Of a stretch of 64,000 nucleotides of DNA, positions 7,025-16,165 are shown in pieces. Below the pieces are notes generated by a model. The model saw nothing but the letters and a program-made list of their open reading frames with translations. It was not told the DNA's origin and ran no database searches. A program made the translations under genes and the position numbers. Each line of letters begins with the position of its first letter. Positions within the stretch are counted from its first letter, which is position 1. Source of the DNA: DATDFB01 sp035276475 (GTDB lineage Bacteria > Acidobacteriota > Thermoanaerobaculia > Gp7-AA8); the NCBI GenBank assembly GCA_035276475.1, contig DATELQ010000037.1, positions 62,001 through 126,000 on the forward strand, in the 5' to 3' direction.

Positions 7025-7128
7025 CTCGTTGATTCTCCGCGCATTGCCTGCCGATTTTGTGGGCCGCGTCACAGACGCGTCGTTTACAATCGGCTAAACA
7101 AATAACCCTCAGCAAAAGGGAAATCAAC

Positions 7129-10100
7129 ATGTCTGACCGTTGTGCTGCCGGCCCGGCGCCGCGCTCGCTGCGTGTTTCTCGTGTGCTCGTCACGTCCTTC
7201 GGCGCGACGCTCCTCTCCGTCGTTGCGCTCATCGTCGCCCTCGCGGTTTCGGGCAAGGATGCCGACGCTGCGACCTACAGCCTCACCACCTCCGTGCCGA
7301 ACCCGAACTGGAGCGACACGACGAAGTGGACCGGCGGCCCGGCCGGGACGTACCCGGGGCAGAGCTCCGGCGACACCGCCATCATCGGCGTCGGCTTCAA
7401 CGTCAACGTCGACGTCAACGTTCTGAACCCCGTCACGGTGAACATCACCAGCACCGCCGCAGGCATCACCGTGCCGGCCTTGGGCTCGCTGCACATCGCC
7501 ACCGGCAGCTCGTCGACCAGCACCTCCACCATCACGCTCAGCGGCGGCACCTTCGGCGTCGCCTCGGGCCACAGCGTCGCGAGTTACGGCGGCCCCATCG
7601 TCATCAACTCCGGCACGTTCGACGTCTCCGGATCGCTGGCCATCGCCAGCGGCAACACCCTCACGCTCGCCGGCGCCATCACGCAGGGCACCGGCACCAT
7701 CACCATCAACAGCGGCGCGTTCATGAACATCAACTGCGCGAGCAACGGCGCCGCGATGCTGGCCACGACCGTCAACAACAGCGGCACCATCAACTACACC
7801 TGCGCCTCCCCGAACTTCTTCGCCCTCGACTCCGGCGCCACCATCAACAACAGCGGCACCCTCTCGCTGCAGACCGACCAGAACTTCAGCGGCGATACGC
7901 TGAGCACCGTCAACAACACCGGCACGATCTCGAAGAGCGGCGGCACCAGCACGACGTTCATTCCGCTCTTGAACAACAACGGCATCCTCAATCCCGGCAG
8001 CGCCAAGATCATCCTGACCGCCAACGGCACGCACGCCGGGCAGTTCAACCTCCCGAATGCCACGAGCGTCATCCGCTTCGGCGGCGGCACGCACAACATC
8101 AACAGCGGCGCTTCCGTCGGCGCTGGGGCGGCCGGCAGCTTCGAGCTCACCACCGGCACGCTCAACGTCAACACCGCCTTCAACGCCCCGGCCATGACCC
8201 AGAGCGGCGGCACGCTCGCCGGCACCAACATCTTCTCCGTCTCCGCCGGCTACGCCTGGAGCGGCGGCGATCAGAACGGCACGAGCGGCGGCTCGACGCA
8301 GTTCGGCGCGTCGACGTTCAAGATCCTTCCGGGCACCAGCGTGGTCAAGTTGATCGGCCGCGTCGTCAGCGGCAACGGCACCGTGCAGTACACGCCGTCG
8401 GGCACCGGCTCGCTGATGCTGCAGAGCGGCGCGCAGATCAACCTGACCGGCGGCAGCTTCGATCTCCAGAGCGACACGACGATTGCGAGCGACGCCAGCG
8501 CCACGTCGATCAACGTCGCCGGCGGGACGCTGACGAAGACGGCCGGGACGAAGACGATCGTCGGCGCGGCCTTGAACATCAACGGCACCGGCACGATCCA
8601 GCCGCAGGGGACGACCATCTCCTTCGGCAACGGCGGCTCCATCGGCGGCACTTCCGTGACGGTTGATACCTCGGTGGCCGGGTCGCTCGTCGACTTCTCC
8701 GGCGGCACGACGAGTCTCAACGGCGCGACGACGTTCACGAGCGCGAACCTCTCCCTCTCCGGCGGGACGCTGACGCTCAACACCTCGCCGACGGTTGCGA
8801 ACTTCTCGCAGAGCGGCACGGGGATCCTGAACGGCACCGGCACGCTCTCCACCGGCACGCTCAACTGGACCGGCGGGACGATGAGCGGCACCGGCGGCAC
8901 GTCGATCATCAACACGGCCTTCATCAACGGCGGCGTGGCGACGGCGCTGAGCGGTTGGACGCTGACGAACAACGGCACGGTGCACTACAGCCCGACGACG
9001 TCGCTCGCCATTAACAGCGGCGCGCAAGTGAACAACAGCGGCGTCTGGGCGCTCGAGAACGGCACGCCGATCACGTCGGACCTGAGCGGCAGCCCGAAGT
9101 TCTCGAACTCCGGCACGCTCTCGAAGAGTGTCGGCGGGGCGACGACGTTCGGCGTACCGATCCTCAATTCCAATGCGATCTCGCTGAGCGGCAGCAGCAT
9201 CGTGCAGCTCACCGGCGGCGGGCAGTTCAACGGCGGCTCCGTCACGACCGCCACGGCGAACGACAAGCTGGCCATCCAGACCAACAACGTCGTCGTCGCC
9301 ACCGCTCCCACCTTCAGCGGCAACGGCCTCCTCCTCGTCGACAGCTTCGGCACGCTCACGAACAACGTGGCCACGGCCCTGCCGAACTTCGAGCTCGGCG
9401 CCAACGGCACGCTCGCCGGCACCGGCTCGTTCACCATCAACAACGGCTTCAAATGGACGGGCGGCACGATGACGGGCGGCGGCACGACCGTGCTCGCCAA
9501 CACCGCCATCGGCAACATGAACTTCTTGACCGCCGCTCCGGTGCTCGACAACGGCCGCACCTTCAACAACAGCGGGACGCTGACCTACAACCCGACCCAG
9601 AGCCTCACCTTCAACGGCGGCGCCGGCACGCTCTTCCTCAACGCGGCCGGCGCGGTCTTCGACATCCAGGGCAACGGCAGCACCACCGTCGTCGGCGCCG
9701 GCCACCTCTTCAACAATCTCGGCACGGTGAAGAAGACCGCCGGCGGCGGCACGTTCACGGTCTCGGTGCCGTTCACGAACAACGGCAGCGGCATCGTCGA
9801 CGACCAGGATCCGGCCAGCACCATCGCCTTCACCAACGGCGCGAGCCAGATGAACGGGGGGACGATCGAGGCGACGAACGCCACGGCCACGATCGACTTC
9901 CCCGCCGGCACGTTCACCGTCGGCGGCGGCGCGTTCGCCGGCACCGGCGCGATCCGCGTCAACGGCGGCGCGCTAAACATCAACACCACCGAGACGCTGC
10001 CGGCCGACTTCCGGGTCAGCGCCGGACAGCTCGGCGGCACGGGCGCGCTGTTGATCCCGAGCTCGGCCACGATGAAGTGGAGCGGCGGCACGATCACCGG

Positions 10101-13100
10101 CAACGCCGGCGTGGCCATCGAAGTGCTTTCGGGCGGCAACTTCACCGCCGACACCACCACGAGCTCGCTCATCTACAACCAGCGTCCCTTCATCGTCGAC
10201 AGCGGCGCGAATTTCAACTGGAACGCCGGGGCGAACGCGATCGTCTTCCAGAGCGGCGCCGCCGTCTCGAACAACGGCACCTTCACGGTCGGCACGAACG
10301 GCACGCTCGGCAACGCCACCGCCGGCACGTTCAGCAACGCGGGTCTCTTCCGCCACACCGCCAACGGCACGCTCAACGTCACCTCGCCGTTCAGCAACGC
10401 CACCGGCGGCACCGTCAGCGAACAGGGCGGCGGCATCCTGGCCTTCCTTTCCACCGCCGGCGTCACCCACACCGGCACGTTCGACGCCCAGAGCGGCGGC
10501 TTCATCGACTTTTCGGGCGGCACGCACAACATGTCCACCGGCGCGTCGTTCTCGGCCGGCACCGGTACGTACAAGATCGCCGGCGGCACGGTGAATCTCT
10601 CCACGAACATGACCGCGCCGAACTTCCGGATCTTCTCCGGCGCGCTCTCCGGCCCGAACGACCTGACGACGACGAGCACGTTCACCTGGGACGGCGGCCA
10701 GATGAGCGGCGCGGGGACGACGATCGTCACGAGCGGCACGGCGCTCCTGCAAGCCGGGCCACTGACGCTCAACCGCAATCTGACGCTCTCCGGCAACACG
10801 ACGTTCAGCCTGACCACCGGCAACGCCCTGAACGCCGGCACCGGTGCGACGATCACGAACAGCGCCACGTTCGACGTCCAGAACGGCGACCTTCTCGGCA
10901 GCGCCGCGACCTTTGCGAACAGCGGCACGCTGCGCAAGTCCGCCACCGCCTCGACGAGCAACGTCTCGATTCCCCTCACCGGCAGCGGCGCGCTCGACGT
11001 CGCCTTCGGCACGATCAACCATCAGGCCAATGCGTCGTTCAACACCGCCACCGTGGCCGGCGGCGCGATCGCGCAGTTCTCTAATGGCAGCTCCAGCATC
11101 AACACCCTGAGCGGCGCCGGCTCCCTCGGCGTCCTCGGCGCGACCGTCGCCGTCAACAACACCTCGTCGATCGGCACGCTCGTCGTCTCCGCCGGCGCCC
11201 TTAACGGCAGCGGCAATCTCACGGTCAATACCGCCGCCACCTGGTCGGGCGGCACGCTCGGCGGCAGCGGCACGTTGATCGTTCCCGCCGGCGTCACGCT
11301 CGGCGTGACCGGCGCCGACGGCGCCATGACCCTCTCGCGCACCCTCACCAATGGCGGCACGCTCACCTACAGCTCGCCGCTCAACGTCCTCACGCTCTCC
11401 AACGGCACGATCGCAAACAACGGCATTCTCGATTTGCAGACCGACACCGGCATCGCCGCCGTCGGCGCGACCGCCATCAACAACAACGCCGGCGCGACGC
11501 TCAAGCGCAGCGCCGGCACGACGACGGAAGTCATCGACCCGCCGCTCGCCAACGCCGGCACGGTGCTGCTGCAGGCCGCTACGACGAAGTTCAACGGCGG
11601 CTTGACGCAGTCCACCGGCATCACCACCCTCGGCCCCGGCAACCTCGCCGGCACGATCTCGATCAACGCCGGCATCCTGAACGGGACCGGCACGATCACC
11701 GGCAACGTCACCAACGGCGGCAACTTCAATCCCGGCACCTCGCCCGGCGCCGTGACGATCACCGGCAACTACACCCAGACCTCCACCGGCATCCTGAACG
11801 TGGAGCTGAACGGCACGACCGCCGGCACGCAGTACGACCAGGTCGACGTCAGCGGCAACGTCACCCTCGACGGCACGCTCAACGCCACCCTCGGATACAC
11901 CCCCGCCGCCGGCAACACCTTCGACGTCCTGAAGATCGGCGCCACCCGCACCGGCGACTTCGCGACGAAGAACCTCCCGACCTTCCCCTCCGGCGGCTCC
12001 GTCACCGCGAATTACATCGCCGGCACGCCGGAGGTTCTCCGCCTGCAGGCCATCGTGATCCAGAGCGACGTCGCCATCTCGCAGCTCGCCCCCACCTCGG
12101 TCACGCACACGCAGAACGCCACCATCAATTACACGATCGCGAACAACGGCCCCAACGCCGCCACCGGCGTCGCCGCCACGCTCAACTTCAGCGGCGCGAA
12201 CTTCGTCTCCGCGTCGCCCGGCTGCACCGGCACGGGTCCAGTGAACTGCACCGTCGGCTCCCTCGGGGTCGGCGCGAGCACCGCGCTCACGCTCGTCCTC
12301 AACGCCAACGCTCTCGGCACGATCACGACGAGCGGCAGCGTGACCTCGACGACGTTCGACCAGACGACGTCGAACAACTCGACGCCGACGGCGAACATCA
12401 CCGTCAACCCGATGGCGGACCTCGCCCTCGCCATCACCGACTCCCCCGACCCGGTGAACGCCACCGCCAACGTGACCTACACGATCGCGGTGACGAACAA
12501 CGGTCCGGACAGCAGCACCACCCCGACCGTCACCGCCACGCTCACGAACGGCACGATCAGCAGCGCCCCCGGCTGCACGACGACCGCCACGACCGCGACG
12601 TGCAATCTCGCCACGCTCGCGAGCCTCGGCAGCGCGAACGTCACCGTCGTCGCCACCGCCCCCGCCCAGGGCGGCACGATGTCGCTCGCCGCCTCGGTGA
12701 GCTCGCCGACCGCCGACCTCACCCCCGGCAACAACAGCGCCTCGCAGACGACCGTCGTCACGCCGAAGGCCGACCTCTCCATCACCAAGACCGCCGGCAC
12801 CGCCGTCGCCGGCCAGACCGCGAACTTCACGATTACGGTCACGAACAACGGCCCCTCGGACGCCACGAGCGTGACAGTGAGCGACCCCGCCCCCGCCGGC
12901 ACGACCTGGGCCTCGAACAGCGGCGGCTGCACGTCGGCCTTCCCCTGCGCCCTCGGCACGCTCATCCCCGGCCAGAGCGTCACGATCAACACCGCCTTCG
13001 CCCTCCCGTCGAACGCCACCGGCACGGTGACGAACACCGCCACGGTCGCGTCGTCGACGACGAGCGATCCGAACGGCACGAACAACACCGCCAACGCGAC

Positions 13101-16065
13101 CGCGAGCGTCACGCAGTCAGCCGATCTCTCGATCACGAAGAGCGGCCCGTCGAACGCAATCCCGAACAGCACGATCGCCTACGACGTCACCGTCACGAAC
13201 CTCGGACCCTCCGACGCCACCGGCGTGACGATCTCCGACCCGACCCCGTCGCGCCTCACCTTCGTCTCCGCCTCCGGCGCCTGCGCGTCGTATCCGTGCA
13301 CCATCGCCACGATCGCTGCCGGCGCGTCGAAGAGCATCCACGCCACCTACAGCGTGAGCTCCGGCCCGGTCACGACGATCACCAACACCGCCAGCGTTTC
13401 GGCGACGACGACCGACCCGTCGACGGCGAACAACTCCGCCTCGAAGCAGACCACGACCGGCTGCCACACCACGCCGACGAACCTCCTCCCCGCCGACGGC
13501 GTCACGAACGTCCCGACCAGCGGCACGCTCCACTGGAACGACGCCGGCGCCGCCACCTACAAGGTCTACCTCGGCGCACCCGGCAGCGGCTGCAACGCCC
13601 TCTACGCCACCGTCACGAACGCCAACATCCTCCCCTACAGCGGCCTCGCGCCGGGGACGAAGTACGAGTGGCGCGTCGAAGCCATCACGCCCGGCTGCTC
13701 GACGCTCTCGTCGGGTTGCGTCACCTTCACCACCACCGCGACCTGCCCGACCGCGCCGTCGCTCACCGCGCCCGCGAACGGCAGCACGGTCTCGTCGCCC
13801 GTGACGTTCACGTGGACCGCAGTGAATGGCGCAACGAATTACACCGTCTTCGCCTCGGTCGGCGGCGCCGCCACCACGCAGCTCGGCACGAGCGCCACGA
13901 CTTCGCTCACCGCGAACGTCCCGAACGGCACGGTGACCTGGTACGTCGTCGCCGACGCCGGCACGCTCTGCCCGCCGGCGCAGTCGCAGACTTCGACCTT
14001 CACCGTCTGCACGACCGCCCCGCCCCCCGTCCCCGCAGTCGTCGGCACCGCCGCCTCGGGACAGCTGTTCCGCCTGGAGTGGGACGCGGTCGCCGGCGCG
14101 TCGCGCTACGAGGCCGACGAGGCCACGAATCCCGACTTCACCGGCGCGACGACGAAGAGCACGACCGCGACGCACGTCGACTTCCAGCACGCCGTCAGCC
14201 AGGCCACGGCGTTCTACTTCCGCCTCCGCTCGTTCTCCGAGTGCGACCAGAAGCTCAGCGCGAACTCCGACACCGTGCGCGTCGTCATCCTCCCGCTCAC
14301 GCCGACGACGACGCCGTCCATCAACATCCCCGCCGGCAGCACCCAGATCGTCGTGCAGAAGGTCCACTTCGACGGCTTCCCCGACGGCACCTTCCCCTTC
14401 ACCGCCTCGGTCGACAAGGCGTGGCTCGGCGTCACGCCGTCGAGCGGCTTCCTCCCGCCCTCGGGCATCGACTTCGACATCACCGCCGACCCGTCGACGC
14501 TCCCGAACGGCACCGCCACCGGCACGCTCTTCGTCACCGTCGGCGGCGCGTCGTCCGGCAGCCGCCTCGCCCCGAACGCCACGTCGTCGGCCGTCCCCGT
14601 CTCCGTCAACCTCGTCACGCCGGTCAGCCCCGGCTCGAAGGCCTCGGCGTCCGCGAACTCGCTGATCATCCCCTCGGTCGGCCACCTCGACGGCGTCAAC
14701 TCCCAGTGGCGCTCCGACATCCGCGTCACCAATACCGCCACGTTCAGCGGCAAGGTGCAGCTCATCTTCACGCCCTCGGATGGGTCGCAGTCCGTCAAGT
14801 CGACGACCATCACCGTCGCCGCCGGCGACACCGTCGCGTTGGATGACATCGTCCGCAACTGGTACGGCGTCGGCGCATTAGGCGACGCCGCCAGCGGCGC
14901 GCTGGAGATCCGCCCGCTCGATCAGACCAAGGACACGGTCAGCATCACCACCGTCGCCTCGAGCCGCACCTACAACTCGACGGCCAACGGCACGCTCGGC
15001 CAATTCATCCCCGCCATCCCCTTCTCGCAGTTCATCGCCAAGTCGGGCGCCGCGTTGGGCCTCCAGCAGATCGCCCAGAACGCCGCCTACCGGACGAACT
15101 TCGGCCTCGTCGAGGCGGCCGGGAAGACCGCCTCGCTCCTCGTCACCGGTTTCGGCAGCAACGGGGCGCAGCTCTTCGCGCTCCCGCTCGACCTCAAGGC
15201 CAACGAGCAGCGCCAGCTCAACGCCTTCCTCTCCTCGCAAAACCTCGGCGACCTCAATGACGGCCGCCTGCAGGTGCAGGTCACCGGCGGTGACGGCCGC
15301 GTCACCGCCTACGCGTCGCTCATCGACAACCGCAGCGGCGATCCGCTCCTCATCTCCGGCATCCCCCTCGGTGCCGCGACGGCCACGCGCTACGTCCTCC
15401 CCGGCGTCGCCGACATCTCCAACGGCCTCGCCAACTGGAAGAGCGACGTCCGCATCCTCAACGCCGGCACCGCCCCGCAGATCGCCACGCTGACCTTCAT
15501 GCCCCTCAACAACGGCGGCGATCCGAAGACCGCCACGATCACGATCGATCCCGGCGAGACGAAGCAGCTCGACGCCCTGCTCGCGAGCGTCTTCGGCATT
15601 GCCAACGTGGGCGGCGCCCTCCACGTCACCACGCCCGTCGGCTCCAACCTCGTCGTCAGCGGCCGCACCTACAACCAGCTCCCCGACGGCTCGACCTACG
15701 GCCAGTTCATCCCCGCCGTCACCGAAGCCGACGCCGTCGGCAAGGGAGGGACGCTGCACGTCCTGCAGGTCGAGGAGTCGGTCCGCTACCGCACGAACTT
15801 CGGCATCGCCGAAGTGAGCGGCAAGGCCGCCACGGTCGAGGTCAGCGTCGTCGTCCCCGACTCCAAGGTCGCCCCCAAAGCCACCCTCACCCTGGCGCCG
15901 TTCGAGTACCGCCAGACCGATATTCTGGCCGCCCTGGGCCTGCAAAACATCTACAACGCCCGCATCGCCGTAAAGGTAGTTGACGGCGACGGCCGCGTGA
16001 CCGCGTACGGCTCCGTCATCGACATGAAGACGCAGGATCCGACGTACGTGCAGGCGCAGAGGTAG
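7129..16065 (+). CDS. Giant secreted beta-solenoid/DUF11 repeat protein 1
   Basis: A 2978-aa exported protein. The start ATG 7129 has AAAAGGGA upstream; a hydrophobic segment at about 20-45 ending in 'KDADA' is the signal peptide. Residues about 50-1640 are Gly/Thr/Ser/Asn-rich beta-solenoid with recurring 'NNSGTI' and 'SGGTL' turns, ending in a block ('GTLNATLGYTPAAGNTFDVL') like the end of autotransporter-type passengers. Four DUF11-like units follow (about 1647-2110), each with 'NNGPxxAT'-type motifs, then three FN3-like or Ig-like units (about 2113-2385), a BACON-like unit (about 2393-2490), and a C-terminal module (about 2505-2978) made of two related halves. No beta-barrel, PEP-CTERM or LPXTG signal is visible. 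A role in adhesion or matrix formation is inferred from architecture only. Confidence 0.85.
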   Translation: MSDRCAAGPAPRSLRVSRVLVTSFGATLLSVVALIVALAVSGKDADAATYSLTTSVPNPNWSDTTKWTGGPAGTYPGQSSGDTAIIGVGFNVNVDVNVLNPVTVNITSTAAGITVPALGSLHIATGSSSTSTSTITLSGGTFGVASGHSVASYGGPIVINSGTFDVSGSLAIASGNTLTLAGAITQGTGTITINSGAFMNINCASNGAAMLATTVNNSGTINYTCASPNFFALDSGATINNSGTLSLQTDQNFSGDTLSTVNNTGTISKSGGTSTTFIPLLNNNGILNPGSAKIILTANGTHAGQFNLPNATSVIRFGGGTHNINSGASVGAGAAGSFELTTGTLNVNTAFNAPAMTQSGGTLAGTNIFSVSAGYAWSGGDQNGTSGGSTQFGASTFKILPGTSVVKLIGRVVSGNGTVQYTPSGTGSLMLQSGAQINLTGGSFDLQSDTTIASDASATSINVAGGTLTKTAGTKTIVGAALNINGTGTIQPQGTTISFGNGGSIGGTSVTVDTSVAGSLVDFSGGTTSLNGATTFTSANLSLSGGTLTLNTSPTVANFSQSGTGILNGTGTLSTGTLNWTGGTMSGTGGTSIINTAFINGGVATALSGWTLTNNGTVHYSPTTSLAINSGAQVNNSGVWALENGTPITSDLSGSPKFSNSGTLSKSVGGATTFGVPILNSNAISLSGSSIVQLTGGGQFNGGSVTTATANDKLAIQTNNVVVATAPTFSGNGLLLVDSFGTLTNNVATALPNFELGANGTLAGTGSFTINNGFKWTGGTMTGGGTTVLANTAIGNMNFLTAAPVLDNGRTFNNSGTLTYNPTQSLTFNGGAGTLFLNAAGAVFDIQGNGSTTVVGAGHLFNNLGTVKKTAGGGTFTVSVPFTNNGSGIVDDQDPASTIAFTNGASQMNGGTIEATNATATIDFPAGTFTVGGGAFAGTGAIRVNGGALNINTTETLPADFRVSAGQLGGTGALLIPSSATMKWSGGTITGNAGVAIEVLSGGNFTADTTTSSLIYNQRPFIVDSGANFNWNAGANAIVFQSGAAVSNNGTFTVGTNGTLGNATAGTFSNAGLFRHTANGTLNVTSPFSNATGGTVSEQGGGILAFLSTAGVTHTGTFDAQSGGFIDFSGGTHNMSTGASFSAGTGTYKIAGGTVNLSTNMTAPNFRIFSGALSGPNDLTTTSTFTWDGGQMSGAGTTIVTSGTALLQAGPLTLNRNLTLSGNTTFSLTTGNALNAGTGATITNSATFDVQNGDLLGSAATFANSGTLRKSATASTSNVSIPLTGSGALDVAFGTINHQANASFNTATVAGGAIAQFSNGSSSINTLSGAGSLGVLGATVAVNNTSSIGTLVVSAGALNGSGNLTVNTAATWSGGTLGGSGTLIVPAGVTLGVTGADGAMTLSRTLTNGGTLTYSSPLNVLTLSNGTIANNGILDLQTDTGIAAVGATAINNNAGATLKRSAGTTTEVIDPPLANAGTVLLQAATTKFNGGLTQSTGITTLGPGNLAGTISINAGILNGTGTITGNVTNGGNFNPGTSPGAVTITGNYTQTSTGILNVELNGTTAGTQYDQVDVSGNVTLDGTLNATLGYTPAAGNTFDVLKIGATRTGDFATKNLPTFPSGGSVTANYIAGTPEVLRLQAIVIQSDVAISQLAPTSVTHTQNATINYTIANNGPNAATGVAATLNFSGANFVSASPGCTGTGPVNCTVGSLGVGASTALTLVLNANALGTITTSGSVTSTTFDQTTSNNSTPTANITVNPMADLALAITDSPDPVNATANVTYTIAVTNNGPDSSTTPTVTATLTNGTISSAPGCTTTATTATCNLATLASLGSANVTVVATAPAQGGTMSLAASVSSPTADLTPGNNSASQTTVVTPKADLSITKTAGTAVAGQTANFTITVTNNGPSDATSVTVSDPAPAGTTWASNSGGCTSAFPCALGTLIPGQSVTINTAFALPSNATGTVTNTATVASSTTSDPNGTNNTANATASVTQSADLSITKSGPSNAIPNSTIAYDVTVTNLGPSDATGVTISDPTPSRLTFVSASGACASYPCTIATIAAGASKSIHATYSVSSGPVTTITNTASVSATTTDPSTANNSASKQTTTGCHTTPTNLLPADGVTNVPTSGTLHWNDAGAATYKVYLGAPGSGCNALYATVTNANILPYSGLAPGTKYEWRVEAITPGCSTLSSGCVTFTTTATCPTAPSLTAPANGSTVSSPVTFTWTAVNGATNYTVFASVGGAATTQLGTSATTSLTANVPNGTVTWYVVADAGTLCPPAQSQTSTFTVCTTAPPPVPAVVGTAASGQLFRLEWDAVAGASRYEADEATNPDFTGATTKSTTATHVDFQHAVSQATAFYFRLRSFSECDQKLSANSDTVRVVILPLTPTTTPSINIPAGSTQIVVQKVHFDGFPDGTFPFTASVDKAWLGVTPSSGFLPPSGIDFDITADPSTLPNGTATGTLFVTVGGASSGSRLAPNATSSAVPVSVNLVTPVSPGSKASASANSLIIPSVGHLDGVNSQWRSDIRVTNTATFSGKVQLIFTPSDGSQSVKSTTITVAAGDTVALDDIVRNWYGVGALGDAASGALEIRPLDQTKDTVSITTVASSRTYNSTANGTLGQFIPAIPFSQFIAKSGAALGLQQIAQNAAYRTNFGLVEAAGKTASLLVTGFGSNGAQLFALPLDLKANEQRQLNAFLSSQNLGDLNDGRLQVQVTGGDGRVTAYASLIDNRSGDPLLISGIPLGAATATRYVLPGVADISNGLANWKSDVRILNAGTAPQIATLTFMPLNNGGDPKTATITIDPGETKQLDALLASVFGIANVGGALHVTTPVGSNLVVSGRTYNQLPDGSTYGQFIPAVTEADAVGKGGTLHVLQVEESVRYRTNFGIAEVSGKAATVEVSVVVPDSKVAPKATLTLAPFEYRQTDILAALGLQNIYNARIAVKVVDGDGRVTAYGSVIDMKTQDPTYVQAQR

Positions 16066-16122
16066 GTCACGGGTCACGGGTCACAGGTCCGCACCTGTCA
16101 CCCGTGACCCGTCACCCGTCAC
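16066..16122. repeat. Inverted heptamer-repeat hairpin B (unit GTSACGG)
   Basis: It starts at the base after the stop codon of giant gene 1. Left arm: GTCACGG, GTCACGG, GTCACAG (16066-16086) plus GT. After a CCGC loop the right arm is AC then CTGTCAC, CCGTGAC, CCGTCAC, CCGTCAC (16095-16122). Twenty-one of the first 23 positions can pair. The strict 7-bp period matches hairpins A, C and D. It lies between co-directional genes and overlaps the putative -35 of the next gene. Confidence 0.85.
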
Positions 16123-16132
16123 CTCGTATAAT
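16104..16132 (+). promoter_or_regulatory. Candidate promoter of giant gene 2
   Basis: A perfect TATAAT (16127-16132) has a weak -35 match GTGACC (16104-16109) 17 bp upstream. The -35 lies inside the right arm of hairpin B, so the hairpin sequence and the promoter overlap. The predicted start gives a leader of about 27 nt that carries AGGAG (16155-16159) six bases before the ATG. Confidence 0.5.
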
Positions 16133-16165
16133 TAAGTCCCTCAGGTCACAACTCAGGAGACACCC

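Noticed and set aside
7057..7128. Earlier start for giant gene 1 at 7057
   Set aside because: The extra 24 residues have no signal-peptide character, whereas ATG 7129 has a purine-rich site upstream and opens directly toward the signal peptide.
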